Of a DNA stretch of 21,017 nt, positions 7,869-14,868 are shown piece by piece. Position 1 is the first letter of the stretch; each line of letters opens with the position of its first letter. Source of the DNA: Sulfuritalea sp. Lineage in GTDB: Bacteria; Pseudomonadota; Gammaproteobacteria; Burkholderiales; Rhodocyclaceae. The notes under the pieces were generated by a model that saw only the letters and a list, made by a program, of their open reading frames with translations, was not told where the DNA came from and did no database searches. The position numbers and the translations under genes are program-made. Location of the stretch: NCBI GenBank assembly GCA_021738105.1, contig JAIPCS010000031.1, positions 1 to 21,017 on the forward strand, given 5' to 3'.

Positions 7869-9788
7869 ATGTGTGGAATTCTTGGTTATTCAGGAGTATT
7901 TGATACTCTTGTTATGCGCAAAGGATTGGATGCGATTGCTCATCGAGGCCCAGATGATTCTGGCCAATTTTTTGATGAGCAAGCCGGTGTCGGGTTGGGG
8001 CATGTTCGGCTCTCAATAATCGAGTTGTCATCACTCGGACATCAGCCGATGGTTGATGAATCGGCAACTCTGGCTATCGTTTTTAATGGCGAAATTTACA
8101 ATTTCCGTGATCTCCGTTTGCAACTAGAGGCACAAGGCACAATTTTTCGAGGGCACTCGGATACTGAAGTATTGCTAGCACTTTATAAAGCGCACGGTGA
8201 GGCCATGCTTCCCCTGCTAAATGGAATCTTTGCCTTCGCGATATTTGACCGAGTCGCACAGACAATCTTTCTTGCTTGCGACGCTATGGCTGTAAAGCCG
8301 CTCTATTTCGCTACAGTGAGCAAAGGGTTTGTTTTTGCCAGCGAGCTCAAAGCATTGGTCGCAGTAAATTCCGAAACGGAATCCTTGGATATCTTGGCCT
8401 TGTATCGCACCCTCGGATTTTTGTGGAGCCCTGGTGGGGCGACACCGTTGAGCGGCAAGACGAGATTGGGCCCGGGGGAGGCTCTACTAGTGACCGCTGG
8501 CCGCATATTGCGGCGCTGGAGTTGGGCGCCATCATCCTGGGGGGGGGCACCAATCGTGCTTGACGCTGAGGAGGCAGTTCGCAAAGTACAAACTACGTTG
8601 CGCAACGCGGTTCATCGGCAGTTGGTGGCCGATGTGCCGGTCGGCGCTTTTCTTTCAGGTGGGTTGGATTCCAGCGCTGTGGTCGCAATGGCACGGGAGG
8701 TATCACCGGAAATTGAATGTTTCACGATTGATACCGGTGAAGTTCGAGATACAGGGGTGACGGATGATCTCCCATACGCTAGGCAGGTTGCCAAGCACCT
8801 TGGCGTAAAGTTGCATGAAATCCGGGTTGATTCTTTACGGATGGCAGAAAGTATTGAGCGGATGGTGATTCAACTGGATGAACCACTAGCGGACCCTGCG
8901 CCCCTGAATGTTCTTTACATTAGCCAGCTTGCGAGGGACCACGGTATAAAGGTACTACTTTCTGGAGCCGGCGGCGACGACTTGTTCACTGGTTACCGTC
9001 GACACCGAGCTCTAATGCTGGAACCTTATTGGAGTTGGCTGCCTAGTTCGATGCGGCAAGCCTTGTCTTACATTGCGGGATACATTCCGAAACAGCGTGC
9101 AATGGGGCGCCGCTTTGCGAAGGCCTTTACTCACGCTGGTTTGCCGGCTGAAAAGCGATTGGTCGGTTATTTTTTGTGGTCTGACCCATCGCTTGTTCTG
9201 GGTCTGTTTATGCCGGAGCACCGTGCTGTATTAGCTGGCGAGGTGATGACTGCTCCTATGGAGGATTACGTCCACTCGTTGCCGCATGAGCTATCACCAT
9301 TGCAGCGCATGCTGGCGCTAGAACAGCGGTTCTTCCTACCAGATCATAATCTTTTGTATACGGACAAGATGTCGATGGCGGTGGGCGTTGAGGTCAGGGT
9401 ACCTTTTCTTGATAACGATTTGGTACAACTGGCCAATATGCTTCCATCCAAATTCAAGCAGCGTGGCGCCGAAGGCAAATGGGTACTGAAAAAGGCGATG
9501 GAACCTTTTCTGCCGCGCAACGTGATCTATAGACCCAAAACAGGTTTCGGCGCGCCCTTGCGCCATTGGCTTCGGTATGAATTGCGAGAGTGGGTTGGGG
9601 ACATATTGTCGCCCCAAACACTGAGACGGCGCGGACTATTTGATCCAAAAGCGGTTGCAGCTTTGGTAGCTGCCGATCGGGCTGGACATATTGACGCTGC
9701 ATATACGATCCTTGGGCTAGTTTGTATCGAGATATGGTGTCGTGAGTATATTGATAACGCATCGACAATAAGAGCGGCACGTGGATAG
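7869..9788 (+). CDS. asnB: Asparagine synthase (glutamine-hydrolysing) family amidotransferase
   Basis: A 639-residue two-domain protein. MCGILGYSG exposes the catalytic Cys2 after Met removal, and HRGPDDSG, FNGEIYNF and GHSDTEVLL complete the class II glutaminase domain (about 1-200). The synthetase domain begins near 240 with the ATP pyrophosphatase loop LSGGLDSS (S263-S269), followed by LSGAGGDDLFTGY and VGVEVRVPFLD. The length fits AsnB-like enzymes of polysaccharide clusters, several of which amidate uronic acids rather than aspartate (family knowledge). Given its place between glycosyl- and methyltransferases, that is the preferred role here. The start follows the GT2 stop by 9 bases with no strong binding site, suggesting translational coupling. 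A run of nine G (8539-8547) lies in the linker between domains, at SWGGA. The frame is intact in this sequence. Confidence 0.88.
   Translation: MCGILGYSGVFDTLVMRKGLDAIAHRGPDDSGQFFDEQAGVGLGHVRLSIIELSSLGHQPMVDESATLAIVFNGEIYNFRDLRLQLEAQGTIFRGHSDTEVLLALYKAHGEAMLPLLNGIFAFAIFDRVAQTIFLACDAMAVKPLYFATVSKGFVFASELKALVAVNSETESLDILALYRTLGFLWSPGGATPLSGKTRLGPGEALLVTAGRILRRWSWAPSSWGGAPIVLDAEEAVRKVQTTLRNAVHRQLVADVPVGAFLSGGLDSSAVVAMAREVSPEIECFTIDTGEVRDTGVTDDLPYARQVAKHLGVKLHEIRVDSLRMAESIERMVIQLDEPLADPAPLNVLYISQLARDHGIKVLLSGAGGDDLFTGYRRHRALMLEPYWSWLPSSMRQALSYIAGYIPKQRAMGRRFAKAFTHAGLPAEKRLVGYFLWSDPSLVLGLFMPEHRAVLAGEVMTAPMEDYVHSLPHELSPLQRMLALEQRFFLPDHNLLYTDKMSMAVGVEVRVPFLDNDLVQLANMLPSKFKQRGAEGKWVLKKAMEPFLPRNVIYRPKTGFGAPLRHWLRYELREWVGDILSPQTLRRRGLFDPKAVAALVAADRAGHIDAAYTILGLVCIEIWCREYIDNASTIRAARG
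8539..8547 (+). repeat. G9 homopolymer inside the amidotransferase gene
   Basis: Nine consecutive G at codons for W-G-G near residue 224-226, in the linker between the glutaminase and synthetase domains. A one-base slip would truncate the protein before its ATP site. Such tracts are typical contingency loci in surface-glycan genes of some bacteria. Whether it varies here is unknown. Confidence 0.8.
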
Positions 9789-10587
9789 GCTGAAGCAGCA
9801 AGTACGCGATTTCTGGGCTGAGGCGTCATGTGGAGAGCGCTTACTTCTCGATTCTTCAGACAAGTTGGGTTATCGAGCTCAGATGACAAAGCGATATTCC
9901 CTGGAGCCTTACATTGAAAATTTTGCCAACTTCGATAACGCTCGCGATCTGGATGTGTTGGAAATCGGCGTCGGACTAGGAGCGGACCATCAGAGATTTG
10001 CCGAAGCCGGAGCGCGGATGACGGGAATTGATTTAACCGGTCGAGCGGTTGAGCATACCCAAAGACGTATTGAATTATTTGAGCTGCACTCCAATCTTGG
10101 TGTGGGCGATGCAGAGGCTTTGCTTTTTTCCGACAATTCCTTCGATTTGGTCTATTCGTGGGGAGTGCTTCATCACAGCCCAGATACTTCTCGTGCTATT
10201 GATGAGATTTGGAGAGTATTGAGGCAGGGCGGAATGGCAAAGGTCATGATTTATCACAAGCATTCGCTGGTTGGTTACATGCTCTGGCTTCGTTTTGCGC
10301 TGCTGTTAGGCAAACCGTGGCGCACTCTCAGTGATGTCTATTCGAATCATCTGGAAAGCCCCGGCACTAAGGCTTATACAGTGAATGAAGCACGTTGTCT
10401 TTTTAGACAATTTTCTGAAATTCAGATTACTACTGTGTTAACTCATGGCGATCTATTGGAGTCCGAGGTGGGGCAAAGGCATCGCGGCTGGCTACTGTCG
10501 TTGGCCAAACGTCTGTGGCCGCGGGAATTGTTGCGTTTGGTGTTACCGAGAACCGGATTGTTCATGCTGATTGAAGCGAAGAAATGA
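9781..10587 (+). CDS. Class I SAM-dependent methyltransferase (second)
   Basis: A 268-residue protein starting at a GTG that overlaps the end of the amidotransferase gene by 8 bases, so translation is coupled. Motif I is VLEIGVGLGADH (about 59-70), with MTGIDLTGRAVEHT as the acidic loop and FDLVYSWGVLHHSPDTSRAIDEIWRVLRQGG as motifs II-III. Its N-terminus (VRDFWAEASCGERLLLD) resembles methyltransferases found in O-antigen clusters, where FW...PCG/SCGE is common (from memory of the family). It is not closely similar in sequence to the first methyltransferase of the block, so it is probably not a recent duplicate. It ends the low-GC block; an 87-base gap then precedes wecB. The substrate is unknown, possibly the amidated sugar. 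Confidence 0.82.
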   Translation: MDRLKQQVRDFWAEASCGERLLLDSSDKLGYRAQMTKRYSLEPYIENFANFDNARDLDVLEIGVGLGADHQRFAEAGARMTGIDLTGRAVEHTQRRIELFELHSNLGVGDAEALLFSDNSFDLVYSWGVLHHSPDTSRAIDEIWRVLRQGGMAKVMIYHKHSLVGYMLWLRFALLLGKPWRTLSDVYSNHLESPGTKAYTVNEARCLFRQFSEIQITTVLTHGDLLESEVGQRHRGWLLSLAKRLWPRELLRLVLPRTGLFMLIEAKK

Positions 10588-10664
10588 GTACGGTTTGTTT
10601 GGCTGCCGTGTTTGTGCTTTCTATTCGTCGGCAGATGACTATTTGCACTGCGATTGTATAAGTT

Positions 10665-10669
10665 GGGAG
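10665..10669 (+). promoter_or_regulatory. Shine-Dalgarno site fixing the wecB start
   Basis: GGGAG five bases before the ATG at 10675. It favours that ATG over the in-frame TTG at 10654. Confidence 0.6.
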
Positions 10670-10674
10670 TAGCG

Positions 10675-11772
10675 ATGAAGTGTATTGACCTAATAGCTGG
10701 TGCTCGTCCCAACTTTATGAAGATCGCGCCGATCATAGATGCGCTGAAGGCGGCTGAAGGGCGCGGCGGCTTGCTGCGCTACCGCCTGATCCATACTGGT
10801 CAGCATTACGACAAAGCGATGTCCGGCAGCTTCTTTGAGCAACTCGGAATTCCGGAACCGGACATCAACCTGGAGGTGGGTTCGGGCACGCAGGCCGAGC
10901 AAACAGCGGCCATTATGGTGCGCTATGAGAAAGTTCTATCTGAGCAACGCAGCGAATTGTGCCTGGTGGTAGGGGATGTGACCTCGACAATGGCCTGCTC
11001 CATCGCCGCGCGCAAATGTGGTGTGCCGGTGGCGCATGTGGAAGGGGGTATCCGGTCCGGTGACTGGACCATGCCGGAGGAGATCAACCGTGTGGTGACG
11101 GATTCGATCACCAACTGGTTCTTCACGACCAGCGAAATCGCCAACGGTAACTTGCGCCGGGCGGGCGTCACGGATGACCGCATCTTCTTCGTCGGCAACA
11201 CGATGATCGATACGTTGTTGAAGCAGATGCCGCGTTTGCGTGCACCAGAGTTCTGGGGCGAGTTGGGTTTGCAGCCGGGACGCTACTTCGTGGTCACGCT
11301 GCACCGGCCGGCGAATGTGGATGGCGAGCAGCAGTTGTTGAGTTTGCTGCGGGCGATTGCGGAAGGTATCGGCGGCTTGCCCGTGGTGTTTCCGGTGCAT
11401 CCACGCACGGCCAAGAGCCTTAATGAGTTGGCGGGGCAGATACCTGGCATGCATTACGTCGACCCGCAGGGCTACCTGGAATTCAATTACCTGGTAAAGC
11501 ATGCCAAGGGTGTGATTACTGATTCGGGTGGCATTACAGAGGAAACGACAGTGATGGGTGTGCCCTGCATGACGCTGCGCGAAAGCACCGAGCGGCCTGA
11601 AACGGTTTCGGTGGGAACCAATGAATTGATCGGCACCGATCCGGCAAAGCTTGGCCCTGCTTTGGCGCGACTGATGGCCGGGCAGTGGAAAAAGGGCGGG
11701 ATTCCGGAAAAATGGGATGGCAGGGCGGCGGAGAGGATTGTGGTGGAATTGGAGAGGTTGCTGGCGGTCTGA
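10675..11772 (+). CDS. wecB: UDP-N-acetylglucosamine 2-epimerase (non-hydrolysing)
   Basis: A 365-residue cytosolic enzyme interconverting UDP-GlcNAc and UDP-ManNAc, close to the ~376-residue family size. Visible motifs: GARPNFMKIAP (9-19), IHTGQHYD, VVGDVTST with D101, VEGGIRSGDWTMPEEINR with E123, E135/E136 and R139, TLHRPAN with H210, and ITDSGGITEET plus LRESTERPET for nucleotide binding. These fit the known catalytic Asp, Glu and His of WecB. The start is set by GGGAG at 10665-10669. Composition is clearly more GC-rich than the genes to its left. No WecC-like UDP-ManNAc dehydrogenase is in the window, so ManNAc itself, or a product made by another oxidoreductase, is probably used. Confidence 0.93.
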   Translation: MKCIDLIAGARPNFMKIAPIIDALKAAEGRGGLLRYRLIHTGQHYDKAMSGSFFEQLGIPEPDINLEVGSGTQAEQTAAIMVRYEKVLSEQRSELCLVVGDVTSTMACSIAARKCGVPVAHVEGGIRSGDWTMPEEINRVVTDSITNWFFTTSEIANGNLRRAGVTDDRIFFVGNTMIDTLLKQMPRLRAPEFWGELGLQPGRYFVVTLHRPANVDGEQQLLSLLRAIAEGIGGLPVVFPVHPRTAKSLNELAGQIPGMHYVDPQGYLEFNYLVKHAKGVITDSGGITEETTVMGVPCMTLRESTERPETVSVGTNELIGTDPAKLGPALARLMAGQWKKGGIPEKWDGRAAERIVVELERLLAV

Positions 11773-11796
11773 CGTAAATTCACGGAGGGAAATGAC

Positions 11797-12096
11797 ATGG
11801 CGAGCTACAAGGAACTGAAGGCACAGGCAGAAGACTTGATGCGACAGGCAGAGGAGGCGCGCAAGGCAGAAACTGCTGCAGTGGTTGCAGAGATCAAATC
11901 GAAAATGGCGGAGTACGGCATTACTGTTGCGGATCTGGGCGGCGTTGCAAAAAAGCCATCGACTCGCGCTGCAGCCGCCGTCAAGTATCGCAACCCTGCC
12001 ACGGGCGATGCGTGGTCCGGTCGCGGCCGGCCGCCGCACTGGCTGGCAGAGGAACTGGCGAAGGGACGGAAGCGGGAGGAGTTTCTGGTGGGGTGA
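11797..12096 (+). CDS. H-NS family nucleoid-associated protein
   Basis: A 99-residue protein. The first half is a charged helical oligomerisation region (YKELKAQAEDLMRQAEEARKAETAAVVAEIKSKM). The second is the H-NS C-terminal DNA-binding domain with KYRNPATGDAWSGRGRPPHWL, containing the minor-groove loop (SGRGR) used to read AT-rich DNA. It ends LAEELAKGRKREEFLVG. A GGAGG site at 11784-11788 precedes the ATG. It lies 24 bases after wecB and just beyond the boundary with the AT-rich block, so it may silence or modulate those genes (inference). A broken homologue of its C-terminus lies at 19921-20112. Confidence 0.92.
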   Translation: MASYKELKAQAEDLMRQAEEARKAETAAVVAEIKSKMAEYGITVADLGGVAKKPSTRAAAAVKYRNPATGDAWSGRGRPPHWLAEELAKGRKREEFLVG

Positions 12097-12163
12097 GGGG
12101 GTGACTTGGTGGGGCCGACTTTAAGCCCCCTACAGCCGCTTACAGCGCTCTGTCGCGCCATAT

Positions 12164-12179
12164 CACCAGCACCGACTTT
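12164..12179 (+). repeat. Dispersed 16-mer, copy 1 (CACCAGCACCGACTTT)
   Basis: It matches copies at 17800-17815, 18847-18862 and 19859-19874 with at most one difference from the CACCAGCGCCGACTTT consensus. Unlike those three, it is not followed by the REP-like palindrome. Confidence 0.7.
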
Positions 12180-12217
12180 CAAAGGTAGTGAGATGGAACT
12201 CATGCGACATCAGAACC

Positions 12218-12235
12218 GGCCCCGTTTGATTGGAC
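12218..12235 (+). repeat. 18-mer shared with 19684-19701
   Basis: GGCCCCGTTTGATTGGAC occurs identically at both places. Each lies near an H-NS gene or relic and near the CACCAGC 16-mer, so it is part of a larger shared block rather than a chance match. Confidence 0.7.
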
Positions 12236-12289
12236 TCAATTACCGCAAAAACACTTTTACGCTACACTTGCCACAAGGAGAAAAGCATC

Positions 12290-12532
12290 ATGGCGGAAAA
12301 AGTTGAAAATCTTATGCTTGAACACCTGAAGCGATTTCAGGCTGGGCAGGAGCGCATCGAGCAAAAGCTGGACGAAGTGATTTATCGCCTTGGACAGCTT
12401 GAGGTCGGTATTGCAGCTGTGCGACGCGATGTTGCCCACGGCGACGAGTTTGACGCTGGGTTGAGTGTCCGATTCGATAACATAGCCAAGCGCATGGAAA
12501 GAATCGAGAAGCGCTTGGAACTCGCCAATTAG
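12290..12532 (+). CDS. Small coiled-coil protein of unknown function
   Basis: An 80-residue protein starting at the ATG 9 bases after AAGGAG (12275-12280); an upstream in-frame start would include the binding site itself, so the short form is preferred. It is nearly all helix with heptad-like spacing: ENLMLEHLKRFQAGQERIEQKLDEVIYRLGQLEVGIAAVRRDV, a short polar break, then VRFDNIAKRMERIEKRLELAN. No membrane segment or catalytic motif is visible. I recall similar short coiled-coil ORFs in bacterial accessory regions, often beside toxin-antitoxin genes, but no function. A strong terminator follows 21 bases after the stop, so it ends a transcript. Confidence 0.75.
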   Translation: MAEKVENLMLEHLKRFQAGQERIEQKLDEVIYRLGQLEVGIAAVRRDVAHGDEFDAGLSVRFDNIAKRMERIEKRLELAN

Positions 12533-12553
12533 CTTTCCGGAATATATGCGAAC

Positions 12554-12577
12554 AAAAGCCCGCGATTGCGGGCTTTT
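12554..12577 (+). terminator. Rho-independent terminator after the coiled-coil gene
   Basis: AAAAGCCCGC (12554-12563), loop GATT, then GCGGGCTTTT (12568-12577): a perfect 10-bp stem ending in T4 on the plus strand and, by symmetry, on the minus strand too. It separates the wecB/H-NS/coiled-coil genes from the downstream dehydrogenase gene. Confidence 0.85.
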
Positions 12578-12668
12578 GCTTGGGTCGAATTGAGCGCACC
12601 ATCAGACCCTCGGCCGACTAGAGTTGGCCCCACGAGAGGTGGCAGAGATTCCGTAGGGCGTTTTGTAG

Positions 12669-12686
12669 GGCGGACTTCAGTCCACC
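12669..12686. repeat. Short hairpin in the dehydrogenase leader
   Basis: GGCGGACT, TC loop, AGTCCACC: 8-bp stem with one G-T-type mismatch, 46 bases before the ATG at 12733. It resembles the GTAGGGCGGACTTCAGTCC-type dispersed hairpins common in betaproteobacterial genomes (from memory). Effect unknown. Confidence 0.4.
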
Positions 12687-12732
12687 ACCTCGATTTCGAA
12701 AACACATTGCCGCCTGATCAAAATAAAATTCC

Positions 12733-14838
12733 ATGAAACAGATTCTCCAAAGCCCCAAAACAGGCGCCACCGAAGTCGCGGATGTTCCCTGTCCCGCGCT
12801 CGGCCGCGGCAAGTTGCTGATCGGCACTACAACTACCCTTGTGTCGGCAGGCACCGAGCGGATGATGATCGAGTTCGGCAAAGCCGGCTGGATCGACAAG
12901 GCGCGCCAGCAGCCGGATAAGGTACGCATGGTGCTCGACAAGATCAGGACCGATGGCTTGATGCCCACGGTGGATGCCGTATTCAACAAACTCGACCAGC
13001 CTTTGCCGCTGGGCTATTGCAACGCTGGCCGGGTACTGAAAGTCGGCGCTGGTGTGATGGCATTTGCAGTGGGTGATCGGGTGGTTTCCAACGGCAAGCA
13101 TGCCGAAGCGGTGAGCGTGCCGGTGAACTTGTGTGCCAGGGTGCCGGATGCGGTGTCTGACGAGGAAGCCGCCTTTACTGTGGTCTGTGCCATCGCGCTT
13201 CAGGGCATCCGTTTGGTGGCGCCGACGCTGGGAGAATCGGTGGTGGTTACCGGGCTCGGGCTGATCGGTCTGGTCACGGTTCAGTTGCTGCGGGCGCAGG
13301 GCTGCCGGGTGCTGGGGCTGGATTTCGATGCCGACAAACTCGCTTTGGCGGAAAGCTTTGGAGCTGAGGTGGTGAACCTGGCGGCGGGCGAAGACCCGGT
13401 AGCGGTCGCACAGCGGTTCTCGCGCGGGCGCGGGGTGGATGCGGTGCTGATTACGGCGTCGACCAAGAGCAACGAGCCGGTGCACCAGGCGGCGCAGATG
13501 TGTCGCAAGCGTGGCCGCATCGTGCTGGTCGGGGTGGCCGGTCTGGAGCTATCGCGTGCCGACTTTTTCGAGAAAGAGCTGAGCTTCCAGGTGTCGTGCT
13601 CCTACGGGCCGGGGCGTTACGATCCGAGCTACGAAGACAAGGGCAACGACTATCCGGTGGGCTTCGTACGCTGGACCGAGCAACGCAATTTCGAAGCCGT
13701 ACTGGACATGATGGCCGCAGGGCGGCTGGACGTGAAGCCGCTCATCTCGCATCGTTTCCCGATAGACGCAGCGGAACAGGCCTATGCGCTGGTGGGTGGG
13801 TCAGGACCTTCGCTGGGGATTCTTCTGGAATACCCGCAGGATGAAAAGTCGGCGCTGGTGGCACGGCAACCGACGGTACAACTGCGGCAGACGACAGCAG
13901 CGCCGGCTTCGTCGTGCTCGGTTGGCGTAATAGGTTCGGGCAATTACGCGACGGCTGTGCTGATCCCGGCTTTCAAACTGGCCGGGGCACGGTTGAAGGT
14001 GGTGGCGTCCAGCGCAGGTGTGAGTGGGCTTCACGCCGGGCGCAAATTCGGCTTCGAGCAGACCACGACCGATACCGCCGGCGTACTGGGCGATGCGGAC
14101 GTGAACACGGTGGTCGTGACAACGCGCCACAACAGTCACGCAGGCCTGGTGATCGGGGCTTTGCAGGCAGGCAAGAATGTGTTCGTCGAAAAGCCGCTGT
14201 GCCTGACGCTCGACGAACTGGCAGCAATTGAAGCCGCTGCGGTTTTGTCGGCAGGACGGCTGATGGTCGGTTTCAATCGACGTTTTGCGCCGCAGGTGCA
14301 GCGCGTCAAATCATTGTTGTCAGGTGTCGGCGGCCCCAAGGCTTTTGTCATGACAGTGAATGCCGGCGCGATACCGGCGGAGCACTGGACGCAGGATAGC
14401 GAGACAGGCGGCGGGCGTATTGTTGGTGAAGCCTGTCACTTCATTGACCTGCTGCGCTTTCTGGCCGGTGCGCCAATTGTGGAATGGCGGCGGATGAACA
14501 TGGATTCCGCAACCCAGGACACCGTGACGCTGCAACTGGGTTTTGCCGATGGTTCGATCGGTACCGTGCATTACTTTGCCAACGGGCCGAAAAGTTTCCC
14601 GAAAGAGCGGCTGGAAGTGTTTGCAGGTGGTCGCGCGTTGCAGCTCGACAACTTCCGCAAGCTGACCGGCTTTGGCTGGCCGGGATTCAGCAAGATGAAT
14701 CTGTGGCGGCAGGACAAGGGCCAGAAGGCCTGCGCCGCCGCATTTGTTCGCGCAGTTGAAACGGGTGGCGCCGCACCTATTCCACTTGCCGAACTGCTGG
14801 AGGTGGCGCGAGTGACGATCGAGGCGGCGGGTGGCTGA
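12733..14838 (+). CDS. Two-domain dehydrogenase: zinc-ADH-like domain fused to Gfo/Idh/MocA oxidoreductase
   Basis: A 701-residue fusion. Residues 1 to about 375 are a medium-chain (zinc-type) alcohol dehydrogenase-like domain with LGYCNAGRVLKVGAGV, then the NAD loop VVVTGLGLIGLVTVQLLRAQG near 170. From about 395 a second Rossmann fold starts (SVGVIGSGNYATAVLIPAF), followed by NVFVEKPLCLTLDE with the EKP motif (E486-K487-P488) and a Gfo/Idh/MocA C-terminal sheet (ETGGGRIVGEACHFIDLLRFLAG). Such fusions recur in surface-polysaccharide loci next to heparinase II/III-like genes (family knowledge) and presumably oxidise/reduce a sugar nucleotide or lipid-linked sugar. No clear ribosome binding site precedes the ATG. 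A decayed copy of its first ~110 bases lies at 18728. Confidence 0.88.
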   Translation: MKQILQSPKTGATEVADVPCPALGRGKLLIGTTTTLVSAGTERMMIEFGKAGWIDKARQQPDKVRMVLDKIRTDGLMPTVDAVFNKLDQPLPLGYCNAGRVLKVGAGVMAFAVGDRVVSNGKHAEAVSVPVNLCARVPDAVSDEEAAFTVVCAIALQGIRLVAPTLGESVVVTGLGLIGLVTVQLLRAQGCRVLGLDFDADKLALAESFGAEVVNLAAGEDPVAVAQRFSRGRGVDAVLITASTKSNEPVHQAAQMCRKRGRIVLVGVAGLELSRADFFEKELSFQVSCSYGPGRYDPSYEDKGNDYPVGFVRWTEQRNFEAVLDMMAAGRLDVKPLISHRFPIDAAEQAYALVGGSGPSLGILLEYPQDEKSALVARQPTVQLRQTTAAPASSCSVGVIGSGNYATAVLIPAFKLAGARLKVVASSAGVSGLHAGRKFGFEQTTTDTAGVLGDADVNTVVVTTRHNSHAGLVIGALQAGKNVFVEKPLCLTLDELAAIEAAAVLSAGRLMVGFNRRFAPQVQRVKSLLSGVGGPKAFVMTVNAGAIPAEHWTQDSETGGGRIVGEACHFIDLLRFLAGAPIVEWRRMNMDSATQDTVTLQLGFADGSIGTVHYFANGPKSFPKERLEVFAGGRALQLDNFRKLTGFGWPGFSKMNLWRQDKGQKACAAAFVRAVETGGAAPIPLAELLEVARVTIEAAGG

Positions 14839-14857
14839 GCTGACCGGCACCTGACGC

Positions 14858-14862
14858 GGGAG
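14858..14862 (+). promoter_or_regulatory. Shine-Dalgarno site supporting a GTG start
   Basis: GGGAG six bases before the GTG at 14869. It fixes the heparinase-like start, 30 bases after the preceding stop. Confidence 0.6.
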
Positions 14863-14868
14863 ACTTGG

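Noticed and set aside
10936..12039. Long minus-strand open frame (367 codons) across wecB and the H-NS gene
   Set aside because: It is antisense to wecB, whose motifs and catalytic residues are certain. The translated product is rich in His, Arg and Gln, as expected for the shadow of a GC-rich gene.
12106..12306. 66-codon open frame between the H-NS and coiled-coil genes
   Set aside because: It has no ribosome binding site, runs across the shared 16-mer and 18-mer repeats, and overlaps the binding site and start of the coiled-coil gene in another frame.
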